A stretch of DNA of 36,719 nt from Nonomuraea cypriaca. GTDB taxonomy: Bacteria; Actinomycetota; Actinomycetes; Streptosporangiales; Streptosporangiaceae. The DNA is taken from assembly GCF_015645445.1 (NCBI RefSeq), contig NZ_JADOGI010000101.1:1-36719 (forward strand), in the 5' to 3' direction. Made by a program: the position numbers and the translations under genes. Position 1 is the first letter of the stretch. Every line of letters starts with the position of its first letter. Below the pieces are notes generated by a model. It did no database searches. It saw only the letters and a list, made by a program, of their open reading frames with translations, and was not told the origin of the DNA. Shown piece after piece: positions 1-7,078 of the stretch.

Positions 1-8
1 GCACGCGC

Positions 9-455
9 CTACACCACCGACCGTCCCGCGCCTGGCCCCGCTCCGGCGAACCGATCCGAGCCGACGCCCGCGCCCGCGGCCAGCTCATGGTGACCAAGGA
101 GCAAAACGGCGGCCACGTACTCGGCATATGCGCTGCCATCGAAGCTGGGAAAGCGAAGGAGACCGAAGACTTCATCACCGGCGGAGAGGCCGTCTACGTC
201 CGCGGCTACGGCCTCGACGACGCCCGACACGTCCGTCCCCGGAATAACGGGCAAGCTGAACTTCGGCCTCGTCTCCGGAGGCAGGTTGGTCAGCCCGTCG
301 CGCAGGTACCAGTCCGCAGGATTGACGCCGACCGCGTGAACGCGAACGAGCACCTCACCCGGCCTCGGCTTGGGAATCGGCACCTCGTCGTAACGCAGAA
401 CCTCAGGGCCGCCGTACTCATGCACCCGGATCGCCCTCATCGTGTGTGTCGGCAT
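9..455 (-). pseudogene. Truncated NADP-dependent zinc-type alcohol dehydrogenase / quinone oxidoreductase
   Basis: The first ~110 residues are a clear GroES-like N-terminal domain of the medium-chain dehydrogenase/quinone oxidoreductase family (MRAIRVHEYGGPEVL, then VNPADWYLRDG and PVIPGTDVSGVV). Family members are normally ~310-330 aa and continue after the AEYVA segment into a Rossmann NADPH-binding domain. Here the recognisable sequence stops right after AEYVAA. A short unrelated GC-rich tail follows, with a stop at 9-11, so the nucleotide-binding domain is absent. The start chosen is ATG at 455; ATG at 440 is equally possible. The ORF stays open upstream to 668, but that part is not family-like. 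The 249 bases between this gene and the MOSC remnant hold nothing I recognise. A non-functional remnant is inferred. Confidence 0.75.
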
Positions 456-704
456 CGCGGCGTTGTAGCGTCGATGATGACTGCCATTGAGGACGCGCAG
501 TCCGCACTTCACGCTTCGTGCGTCACGATGCGCGAGCCGATCATCTCTTCGATGTTGTCGCGAGCGCGATCCTGACGAATCCAGCGAGCACCGATATCGG
601 GGGAACGCCGCCGCGGGCCCGTAGCTGAAGTCGTCGCGCACGCGGAGCTCCTCGTGGAAGGCACCCACGAGCGCCTGGCCGCCGCCCGCGCCCGCGGCCA
701 GCGC

Positions 705-1062
705 CTAGGAAGCCCGCCGGCCATGACCCCCTGCCCGAGTCTGCGGAGCGGTCGGGCCAAGCGGGCTCGGACGCCCCCACGAGGTGGCCTCTACCCTGTC
801 GCCGACCACCAGCCGCCCGGATCTGAGCACGGCGAATCTGACGCCGAACGCGACTCCGCCCTGAGCCGCCCGGCGATAGCCCGCCAGGGTGCGCAGTGAC
901 TCCCTTCGGCCTCCTGATCGACCTTGGTGACCGCACAGCGGAGGGCGAGTTCGGCGTAGCCGAGCTCGGTCTCGCCGATCCTGACGCGGCCGCGGCCAGG
1001 ACCGCGAACATGAACCTCCTTGGTGCCCAGATCGAAGTTCTCGACATCGAAGTGGGGAGGAT
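705..1062 (-). pseudogene. Frameshifted C-terminal remnant of a MOSC-domain protein
   Basis: Two minus-strand frames join into one MOSC-like C-terminal domain. The upstream frame reads FDVENFDLGTKEVHV, then RVRIGETELGYAELALRC and AVTKVDQEAEG. After about position 899 the other frame continues with SLRTLAGYRR and FGVRFAVLRSGRLVVGD, ending at a stop at 705-707. The RIGE..., RC..TKVDQE and GV...VL..GRLVVGD blocks are typical of the molybdenum-cofactor-sulfurase C-terminal (MOSC) fold of YiiM/YcbX-type proteins. No start codon or N-terminal half is present. It sits just downstream of the hydrolase stop at 1073 and is probably a leftover of an earlier gene. Frame and family were read by eye. Confidence 0.6.
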
Positions 1063-1072
1063 CAACTGCTCG

Positions 1073-2008
1073 TCAACCTGCCTTGCCCGGCAAGTTGTCG
1101 CCGAGGAAGTCCCGGATGAGCGGGACGACCTCGTCGAGCGCGCTTTCCAGGAGGAAGTGGCCGCCGTCGAGGAGGTGGACACGCGCACTGGGCACGTCGT
1201 CGGCGAAGGCACGGGCGCCGGCGGGCGCGAAGATCTCATCGCCCTTTCCCCAGACGGCCAGCAGCGGTGGCCGGTGGGTGCGCAGGTAGTGCAGGCGGGG
1301 GTAGAGCGGCGGATTGGTGGCGTAGTCGTGGAACAGGGCCAGTTGGATGCGGTCGTTGCCGGGGCGCGAGACCAGGGCGTGATCGTGGTGCCAGGTTTGC
1401 GGGCTGACGAGGGTCGGGTCAGGTACGCCGGTAAGGTACTGCCACTTGATCGCATCGAGTGTGAGCGCCTTGCGGATCGCCGCCTCGGTCTGCGGGGTCT
1501 GCTCGCGCTGGTAGTCCCAGACGGTCCGCCAGAAGGCGTCGACGAAGCCGGCCTCGTAGGCGTTGCCGTTCTGGGTGGTGATCGCGCTGATCGCTGCCGG
1601 GTCGTTCAGGGCGAGGCGCCATCCGATCGGGGCGCCGTAGTCCTGTACGTAGATGGCGTAACGGGAGACACCCAGGTGGTCGAGCAGGGCGGCGGTCAAG
1701 TCGGTCAGCGCGTCGAAGGTGTAGGTGAACTCGTCTGCGGGTGGCGCGTCGGAGAGCCCGAAGCCCAGATGGTCGGGGGCGATGACGTGGTAGTCGTCGG
1801 CCAGCGCGGGGACGAGGCCGCGGAACATGAACGAGCTGGTGGGAAATCCGTGCAGGAGCACCAGGGCCGGCGCGTCCGCGGGACCCGCCTCACGGTAGAA
1901 CAGCCGCCGGCCCTGCACCTCCGCGTAGCGATGATGGACCGCCACCATACATCCCACGTCACGGGGGTCGGTGCGGAGGAAGCGGTCCAGTTCAGCCCAG
2001 CCGTTCAT
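1073..2008 (-). CDS. Alpha/beta hydrolase (haloalkane dehalogenase/epoxide hydrolase-like) with an anti-sigma-like N-terminus
   Basis: A 311-aa alpha/beta-hydrolase. HGFP at residues 53-56 is the oxyanion region, Asp123 in VQDYGAPIGW is the nucleophile position, Asp257 lies in GKGDEIF and His284 in GGHFLLE. An Asp nucleophile in a QDYG context is characteristic of the haloalkane dehalogenase / epoxide hydrolase group; the substrate is unknown. The ATG at 2008 overlaps the stop of the sigma-factor gene (ATGA), so translation is probably coupled. Residues 1-20 (NGWAELDRFLRTDPRDVGC) do not fit a hydrolase and resemble the N-terminus of the zinc-finger anti-sigma proteins normally encoded next to this sigma type. 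The original hydrolase start is probably the internal ATG at 1948 (MVAVHHRYAEVQG). The gene therefore looks like a chimera. Confidence 0.85.
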   Translation of the reverse strand: MNGWAELDRFLRTDPRDVGCMVAVHHRYAEVQGRRLFYREAGPADAPALVLLHGFPTSSFMFRGLVPALADDYHVIAPDHLGFGLSDAPPADEFTYTFDALTDLTAALLDHLGVSRYAIYVQDYGAPIGWRLALNDPAAISAITTQNGNAYEAGFVDAFWRTVWDYQREQTPQTEAAIRKALTLDAIKWQYLTGVPDPTLVSPQTWHHDHALVSRPGNDRIQLALFHDYATNPPLYPRLHYLRTHRPPLLAVWGKGDEIFAPAGARAFADDVPSARVHLLDGGHFLLESALDEVVPLIRDFLGDNLPGKAG

Positions 2009-2646
2009 GGCCGCCTCGACATGTCGTCGTCCATATAACCGTTCGCGGCGAGGACGGCCCGGAGCTTACGTCTGGCGTCGAACATCGTCTCGATGGCCAG
2101 GGCGTCCAGCGGAACTCCGGTGAGGACCAGCGCGACGAAGATCCGGCGTTGCCGTTCGGTCAGTTCTTCCTCCACGGCCCGGCGCAGCGCGGCGAGCAGG
2201 TCGCGCCATTCCGACTCCTTGGCCGGGTCGAACCCGAACCGGTCGGGCAGCCGCTCCCAATCCTCGCCTTCGAGGCGGACCCCGGGGTCACGCCAGAAAT
2301 GCCGCCCGATCTTCGCCGACACCTCCAAGACGACGAACTTGTAGGCCCAGGTCGTGAATGTGCTCTCCCCCTGGAAGTCGTCGATCTTGGCGGTGATGGC
2401 AAGCAGCGCGTCGTCCGCGGCCTGAAGCGCAAGGTCGTCCAGTTCGGGGCCGGTGACGCTCAGCCGCGCACTCCGCCTGTTCACTTCGATCCTGGTGATC
2501 CGCAGAAGCAACGCGTGCAGTCCCTCGATGGCCGCCTGCCGCTCCGCCCGGGATCCGTGCAGCGCCTGCACCCACTCACCCGACTCGGCGTCGAGCGAGG
2601 CGCGGGCGGCCGAGGCCCCGCCCACCGAATGGTGTGGCGTCGCCAT
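2005..2646 (-). CDS. ECF-like sigma-70 family factor, apparently missing its recognition helix
   Basis: A 213-aa sigma factor. Region 2 lies around residues 75-130 (LDDLALQAADDAL, then KIDDFQGESTFTTWAYKFV) and region 4 around 165-205 (LTERQRRIFVALVLTGVPLDALA). Actinobacterial relatives usually have about ten residues with a GSNRNA(I/L)YK-type helix between DALA and FDARRKLR; that helix is the second helix of the region 4 HTH. Here DALAIE is followed directly by TMFDARRKLR, an in-frame loss of roughly 30 nt (family comparison is from memory). If so, -35 recognition would be impaired. The ATG at 2646 has only a weak Shine-Dalgarno. The stop overlaps the next gene, whose first residues look like the cognate anti-sigma factor. 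The gene is divergent from the DUF417 gene across ~170 bp. Confidence 0.85.
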   Translation of the reverse strand: MATPHHSVGGASAARASLDAESGEWVQALHGSRAERQAAIEGLHALLLRITRIEVNRRSARLSVTGPELDDLALQAADDALLAITAKIDDFQGESTFTTWAYKFVVLEVSAKIGRHFWRDPGVRLEGEDWERLPDRFGFDPAKESEWRDLLAALRRAVEEELTERQRRIFVALVLTGVPLDALAIETMFDARRKLRAVLAANGYMDDDMSRRP

Positions 2647-2818
2647 GTCTTCATGCTACCGACCTGCGCACAGCCGCGAATTCGAAGGTAAGACTCCGCG
2701 CAGCGGCGACGCCAACACGATATGGCCACCGATTCGGCACCCGGGTGATCCGTTCCCGGGCCTGGTCGTGGCGCTTCCGGGAGGGGATTTCCTTCCGGCA
2801 AATGAGGAAGGAGCTTTC

Positions 2819-3352
2819 ATGCCTGGTATCCCTGACTTGGCGGTGTCCCTGGAAAGAGCCGGCGGCCAGATCTCGGCGGTCGGCCGGTTGGTGAGCCGGT
2901 ACGGGCTGGTCGTCGTCCTGGCGTGGATCGGCGCGGGCAAGTACGTCAAGATGGACAGCCGGACGCTGATCGAGCACAGCCCCCTGATGAGCTGGCTTTA
3001 CGATCTGTTCAGCTATGCCATGGTCGCGAACGCGCTGGGCACTGTGGAGATCGTCACCGCCGCACTCATCGCCCTTCACCCGCTCTGGCCTCGAGTCTCC
3101 GCTGTGGGCAGCGCCATCGCGGTGGTGTTGTTCCTGGGCACGCTGAGTTTCCTGTTCACCACCCCTGGGGTGATCTACGCCGTGGTCAACGGGCTTCCGG
3201 TCCTGTCCGGCCAGCCCGGGCAGTTCCTCCTCAAGGACCTCGTGCTGATCGGCGTCGCGCTGTGGACCTTGGGCGAGTCGCTGGAAAGTGCCCGCCCGAG
3301 GAGCGTGAGCGCGGCATCGCCGAGGAGCGGTTCGTTCACGCGCCATCCCTGA
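2819..3352 (+). CDS. DUF417 family (YkgB/RclC-like) inner membrane protein
   Basis: A 177-aa membrane protein of the DUF417 family, which includes E. coli RclC of the reactive-chlorine regulon. The family signature is easily seen: LVVVLAWIGAGKYVKM, then IEHSPLMSW, ALGTVEIVTAALIALHPLWP, FLGTLSFLFTTPG and GQFLLKDLVLIGVALWTLGESL. There are about four hydrophobic segments (residues ~28-45, 70-90, 95-125, 148-170). The start is the ATG at 2819 because a strong GAGGAAGGAG Shine-Dalgarno lies just upstream; the ORF is open further upstream without family similarity. A role in oxidative/chlorine stress is known only for the E. coli relative. Its divergence from an ECF-like sigma factor suggests, but does not show, stress control. 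Confidence 0.88.
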   Translation: MPGIPDLAVSLERAGGQISAVGRLVSRYGLVVVLAWIGAGKYVKMDSRTLIEHSPLMSWLYDLFSYAMVANALGTVEIVTAALIALHPLWPRVSAVGSAIAVVLFLGTLSFLFTTPGVIYAVVNGLPVLSGQPGQFLLKDLVLIGVALWTLGESLESARPRSVSAASPRSGSFTRHP

Positions 3353-3686
3353 CGGAGGCAGGCATCGCGGCATTGCTCCCCGAGCGAACGGCTGCGGCGA
3401 GAGGCGAAGGCCGACCGCCTCAGGTGTCCACCCGCGTCGGCAAGCCGCGACCGTCAACGCCCGCAGGTCTTCGTCTCTCAGCTCTGAGGCGTGTCTGGGT
3501 GGTCTGGACGTTGGCCGCCACGCCATGTCAGGGATGCGTCGGATGCATCGGATGCATCGGCGGTTCCTGGAAGAGGTTGAGCGCGACTGGTCCGCGGTTG
3601 AGGATGTGTGGCACATCGCCCCACGGCAGCAGCGGCTCGTCTGGGCCGATGTTCGGAGCCGCTCAAGAGCGCGGTTGGTCACCGAC
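3353..3686. other. Intergenic stretch without a recognisable gene
   Basis: Between the DUF417 gene and the serine-hydrolase remnant I see no conserved protein in any frame and no convincing terminator. The only structure is a short tandem repeat at 3532-3558. The frame of the downstream remnant is open from 3525, but its first ~55 residues do not look like a serine hydrolase. Confidence 0.5.
3532..3558 (+). repeat. Three tandem copies of a 9-mer (ggatgcrtc)
   Basis: The 9-mer ggatgcgtc is followed by two copies of ggatgcatc, head to tail, and a fourth partial copy. Each unit contains a palindromic or near-palindromic tgca core. It lies at the start of the open frame leading into a truncated serine hydrolase. 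It may be a small slippage expansion; no function is inferred. Confidence 0.7.
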
Positions 3687-4031
3687 TGGGCCGAGGTCTG
3701 CCAGCGGCTCCCGCCGGCCCGGCTGCTGGCCGAGATGCGCAAGCCGTACCCCAAGAGCGGCGCACTCGACTACGGCCTCGGGCTGTCCGTACAGGACAGC
3801 GGCCAGAACTGCGCCGGCACCATCTTCCACCACAACGGCAGCGTCTTGGGCTACGGGGCGCTGATGTACAGCACGCCCGACGGCAGCAAGACCCTGACCG
3901 CCTCGCTGACCGGCAGGGACGCCGCAGTCGACCTGATGCAGGAGCACCCGAAGGCCCTGGACAAGCTCTTGAAAGAGGTGCTCCGCGGCGGGCAGGCCGG
4001 CATGGCTGACAAGGCCAAGCCAGCTCAGTAG
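3687..4031 (+). pseudogene. C-terminal remnant of a secreted serine hydrolase (beta-lactamase / DD-peptidase fold)
   Basis: The last ~110 residues match the C-terminal part of class-C beta-lactamase-like serine hydrolases. LPPARLLAEMRKPYP is the usual segment before the third motif. It is followed by DYGLGLSVQ and FHHNGSVLGYGALMYSTPDGS (HxG-type third motif), then an amphipathic tail ending at 4031. The SxxK and YxN motifs, signal peptide and start codon are all missing, so two thirds of the ~370-aa protein has been lost. The sequence upstream in the same frame is unrelated. It lies 120 bp upstream of a SigE-type sigma gene, with no sign of an operon. Confidence 0.7.
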
Positions 4032-4155
4032 ACAGGGCCGGCCACGTGGTCGGCGGGCTTCTCCGGAGACGCATCTTCCGGTCCCAGATAGGCGCCCGGG
4101 GCCGGGATGCCGAGCAGATTGACCTGGAAAGTTTTTGCAACGAGAACGCCGGCCT

Positions 4156-4635
4156 GTGCGTCCCTGGAAGGTGGAGTTCGAGGAGTTCGTCCGCGCCAGA
4201 AGTCATGCGCTGCTGCGCTACGGCCTGGTGCTGACCGGCAGCGCTGATGACGCGGCCGATCTGGTCCAGGAGGCGCTGCTCAAGTTGAGCTCCTCATGGC
4301 GGCGGGTGCGCAACAAGGACGACCCCGAGGGCTACGTGCGAACGATCATGGCCCGGCAGCATGTGAGCTGGTGGCGCAGGCGACGGCGGGAGCACCTCAC
4401 GGCTGAGGTTCCCTCGCCGGTCCATGAGGACGAACCCGAGCTCGGCGAGATATGGCAGCGTCTGCGGGCCTTACCGGCCAGACAGCGCACGGTGCTGGTG
4501 CTGCGCTACTACGAGGACCTCGCCGACGAGGAGATCGCGGCGAGACTCGGCATCTCGCAGGCGACCGTCCGCAGCCAGGCCTCGCGCGCGCTGGCCACAC
4601 TCCGCGTCCGTGCGGACGCACTCACGGGCAGGTGA
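4156..4635 (+). CDS. SigE family RNA polymerase sigma factor
   Basis: A small ECF-type sigma factor (~159 aa). Region 2 lies at residues ~6-70 (EEFVRARSHALLRYGLVLTG, DDAADLVQEALLKL, YVRTIMARQHVSWWRR). Region 4 lies at ~100-150 (RLRALPARQRTVLVLRYYEDL, then EEIAARLGISQATVRSQASRALATLR), with an intact helix-turn-helix. This is the typical SigE-family arrangement of Streptomyces and relatives. Start choice is uncertain: TTG at 4135, GTG at 4156 and GTG at 4171 are in frame and none has a strong Shine-Dalgarno; 4156 is used here. The stop lies 2 bp from the next ATG, or overlaps a GTG as GTGA, so the two genes form an operon, as is usual for SigE factors and their membrane partner. Confidence 0.9.
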   Translation: MRPWKVEFEEFVRARSHALLRYGLVLTGSADDAADLVQEALLKLSSSWRRVRNKDDPEGYVRTIMARQHVSWWRRRRREHLTAEVPSPVHEDEPELGEIWQRLRALPARQRTVLVLRYYEDLADEEIAARLGISQATVRSQASRALATLRVRADALTGR

Positions 4636-4637
4636 AG

Positions 4638-5684
4638 ATGACAACCGAGGAAAAGCTGGCCCAGGCGTTGCGCACCATCGCCGATCGGGCCGAGAACCGG
4701 GACGTGCTGCACGGCGTGATGACCAAGCGGCGTCACCGGGTGCGCAGGAGGGCAAAAGGGACGCTCGTGGCGGTCTGCGCGGCGGCCCTGGGATGGGGCA
4801 TGCTGGTCGCCCGGCCGGCACCGCATGTTGTCGTGGGCACGGCGGACCCGGGGAGAAACGCGGTCGAGCGGGTTTGGCCGCAGGCCGTGTTCACCATGCC
4901 GGGACGCTCCAAGCCACTGGCGGCGATCAGCGCCACAGAGGTCCTGGTCTGGGCCGAGCGGGGAACGCTCGAGCTCTACGACGCCGCCTCAAAGCGTTCA
5001 AGAACCGTCGCCGCCCTCGCACAGGCTCCGCAATACCTCGCCGTCGACCGTGAGCGGGTGGTCTGGCTCGCCGACGGGCATGCCTGGGTCGCCCCGTTGC
5101 GGGCCGGCGGGAAGGCGAGGAAGGTCGGGCCGATCCCGGGAGAGAACGTCGATCGCATCGCGCTCGCCGGCCAGGATGTCGTCTGGTCAGCACCGCTGGA
5201 TGGCGTCTGGCGGATGACGATCAACGGGGGGGCTCCCGAACGGGTGGCCCGGTCCAAGGGGCTGCAGCTCGTGGAGTGGCCGTGGGCGACCGACGAGCCT
5301 CTCGACATCCGCAAGAATCCGACAAAGGTCGTCAACCTGCAGACCGGGCGGACCATCAGGATCCACCCCGCGTCGGGGGCGCAGGGCCTGCGCTGCGGGC
5401 CGACTTGGTGCACTGGGACGAGGAACGAGGATGCCGTCGTGCAACGCAGCGACGGCGGCTGGAACCAGGTCCACCAAGGGTTGCGCGGCTACCCGTATCA
5501 GGATCGGTTCTTCACCGGTTCCGGAGAAATCTACGACGCCCGCACGGAGACGACTGTGACCTTCGAGGGCGCCGAACTCGGGACGTCAGGTGGCAGGCAG
5601 TGGTCGGCAGGTCGCGGTGTCATCTACTGGACGCAGGGCGGCGGCGTACGCGTGGTGAACCTGGCAGCCGTTCCTCAGCCGTAG
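4638..5684 (+). CDS. Membrane-anchored partner of the SigE-type sigma factor, extracytoplasmic beta-propeller-like domain
   Basis: A 348-aa type II membrane protein. It has a short charged cytoplasmic segment (residues 1-40, with KRRHRVRRRAKG before the membrane), one transmembrane helix (~41-58) and a long exported domain. The exported part has repeated strand patterns such as VLVWAERGTLELYD, VVWLADGHAWVAPL, VVWSAPLDGVWRM and GVIYWTQGGGVRVVNL, suggesting repeated beta blades; this was read by eye, not from a known family match. Proteins of this layout commonly follow SigE-family sigma genes and are annotated as hypothetical or TolB-like. It may act as anti-sigma or sensor, which is inferred from position only. 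The ATG at 4638 is used; GTG at 4632 would overlap the sigma stop. Confidence 0.8.
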   Translation: MTTEEKLAQALRTIADRAENRDVLHGVMTKRRHRVRRRAKGTLVAVCAAALGWGMLVARPAPHVVVGTADPGRNAVERVWPQAVFTMPGRSKPLAAISATEVLVWAERGTLELYDAASKRSRTVAALAQAPQYLAVDRERVVWLADGHAWVAPLRAGGKARKVGPIPGENVDRIALAGQDVVWSAPLDGVWRMTINGGAPERVARSKGLQLVEWPWATDEPLDIRKNPTKVVNLQTGRTIRIHPASGAQGLRCGPTWCTGTRNEDAVVQRSDGGWNQVHQGLRGYPYQDRFFTGSGEIYDARTETTVTFEGAELGTSGGRQWSAGRGVIYWTQGGGVRVVNLAAVPQP

Positions 5685-6208
5685 AACGTATCGACAGTAA
5701 GCAGGAGATCATTGACCGCCACGTCACCAGTGGCCACTTCGGCGTCACCGCGAATCGAACGGAATGTCACGCTAGGCCGCAGCCACACGCACCCCCCGAC
5801 CGACTTCTGCTCAACCCCCAGGCGCGAACGGTTGCTTCACTGCTTGGCGGGACGCCGGATCAATCGTCAGCGCGGCCGAGGCGTACCGTCGGTAGCCAGA
5901 AGTGTCGCGAGCCAGTTAGTCGACCAGGCCGAGCCGACGGTGATGCCGCACGGTGACCTGATCCATGGCGTTGGTCAGCCGTTCCCGCTCGCGGCTGATC
6001 CATTGACCCTCCGGGTGGTTTCGAAGAACTCCTCGGCGAGCTCCACAGGGGTCCTCCCCGACGACTTCGCGGATCGGGGGGCGGGTCCCCGGTCATGCCA
6101 GGGCCGCTCCAGAACGCTGAGCGGACCGGCCTCCAGGCTGTCCGCCGCCAGCGTGGCGTTTGCTGAGGTACGGCGCGGTGCCGTCACGGCTTGCACGGGC
6201 TCTCCCTT
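5685..6208. other. Region of about 520 bp without a recognised gene
   Basis: Long frames cross this stretch on both strands, but none shows a family I know. A minus-strand frame ends near 5924 with RERERLTNAMDQV and HHRRLGLVD, which has a coding look and could be the tail of a decayed gene. A perfect 10-bp palindrome AGTGGCCACT lies near 5730, too short to interpret. No terminator is obvious after the 5684 stop. Confidence 0.4.
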
Positions 6209-6991
6209 TCAGGCGCCGGCGCCGCCGTCCACCGGCACGATCGCGCCGGTCACCATCGAGGCGCGGTTGCTGAGCAGCCATGCGGCCGCTTCGGCGACTT
6301 CGTGGGGCTCGGCCATCCGGCCGAGCGGGATCGACGCCTTCGCTTGCTCGACGATGCCGGGGGTCGCCGCCTCCCACGTGTCGATCATCTCCGTGGCGGT
6401 GCCGCCGGGGGTGATGCCGTTCACCCGGATGCCATCACGGGCCCAGCTCACCGCGGCAGTCTCGGTGATGCTGTTGAGCGCGCGCTTCATGGCGCCGTAT
6501 GCGGGGAGGGCGGGGTTCGCGCGGCGGCTGCCGATGCTCGAGGTGTTGACGATCGCCCCGCCACCGTTCCGTCGCATGAGTGCGGCCTCGGCGGTCATGG
6601 CGGTCCAGTGCGAGCGGAAGTTCACGGCGAACTGCTCGTCGATGTCCTCATCGCTCGTCGTGTCGAGCGGGCCGGGCTGCTGGATCGCCGCGCCGTTGTT
6701 GAAGGCGCCGTCGAGCCGTCCGTGCAGCTCCTCGACGCGGTCGACCGCCGCGCGGATGCTCGCACGGTCGGCGAGGTCCAGGGTGACGGCGTCGGCGACG
6801 CCTCCGCCGGCGCGGACCTCGGTGACGATGCGGTCGAGGGCGTCCGTGCTGCGGGCGGCGAGCACGACGGCGGCACCCTCGGAGGCGAAGAGCCGGGCCG
6901 CCGCCGCCCCGATGCCGCGGCTGGCACCGGTGATGAACACAACCTTGCCGGTGAGCAGGCCGATGGGTGCGATGTCAATGTTGTTCGTCAT
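6209..6991 (-). CDS. Short-chain dehydrogenase/reductase
   Basis: A complete classical SDR of 260 aa. The NAD(P)-binding TGASRGIG motif is at residues 21-28, a LDLAD adenine-contact segment near 70, and an FNNGAA motif (variant of NNAG) near 97. The catalytic Ser lies in NTSSIGS near 150, with YGAMK (YxxxK) near 164. The C-terminus (PLGRMAEPHEVAEAAAWLLSNRASMVTG and VDGGAGA) is typical of the FabG-like group. The substrate cannot be told. The ATG at 6991 starts the family homology; the frame is open further upstream without similarity. It is divergent from an MmyB-type regulator starting ~88 bp away, which probably controls it. Confidence 0.93.
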   Translation of the reverse strand: MTNNIDIAPIGLLTGKVVFITGASRGIGAAAARLFASEGAAVVLAARSTDALDRIVTEVRAGGGVADAVTLDLADRASIRAAVDRVEELHGRLDGAFNNGAAIQQPGPLDTTSDEDIDEQFAVNFRSHWTAMTAEAALMRRNGGGAIVNTSSIGSRRANPALPAYGAMKRALNSITETAAVSWARDGIRVNGITPGGTATEMIDTWEAATPGIVEQAKASIPLGRMAEPHEVAEAAAWLLSNRASMVTGAIVPVDGGAGA

Positions 6992-7003
6992 GACGACAGT
7001 GTC

Positions 7004-7022
7004 AGGCCGGCCTCCAGGCCGG
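7004..7022. promoter_or_regulatory. Candidate operator: overlapping inverted repeats of AGGCCGG
   Basis: Between the divergent SDR and regulator genes, AGGCCGGCCT is a perfect 10-bp palindrome. It overlaps a 7+2+7 inverted repeat, CCGGCCT-cc-AGGCCGG. Position and symmetry suit binding by the adjacent HTH regulator. No binding data are available, and GC-rich palindromes arise easily in this base composition. Confidence 0.4.
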
Positions 7023-7078
7023 ATGCAGGCACAGGCGGTACCAGGATCCGCCGCCGCGCGGCGTGCAGAATGGGGGGT

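Noticed and set aside
66..700. Shared 24-bp GC-rich string near 66-89 and 677-700 as a duplicated insertion end
   Set aside because: The shared string is made of simple gcccgcg-type repeats that recur by chance at this GC content; flanks are unrelated.
896..2038. Long plus-strand frame opposite the hydrolase
   Set aside because: Antisense shadow of the hydrolase gene; no conserved motif, biased composition.
5725..5740. Palindrome AGTGGCCACT as operator
   Set aside because: Ten bases, not in a promoter position between genes; expected by chance in GC-rich DNA.
6191..7070. Long in-frame extension upstream of the first MmyB regulator
   Set aside because: It overlaps the SDR gene antisense and has no similarity; the HTH domain gives the true start at about 7079.
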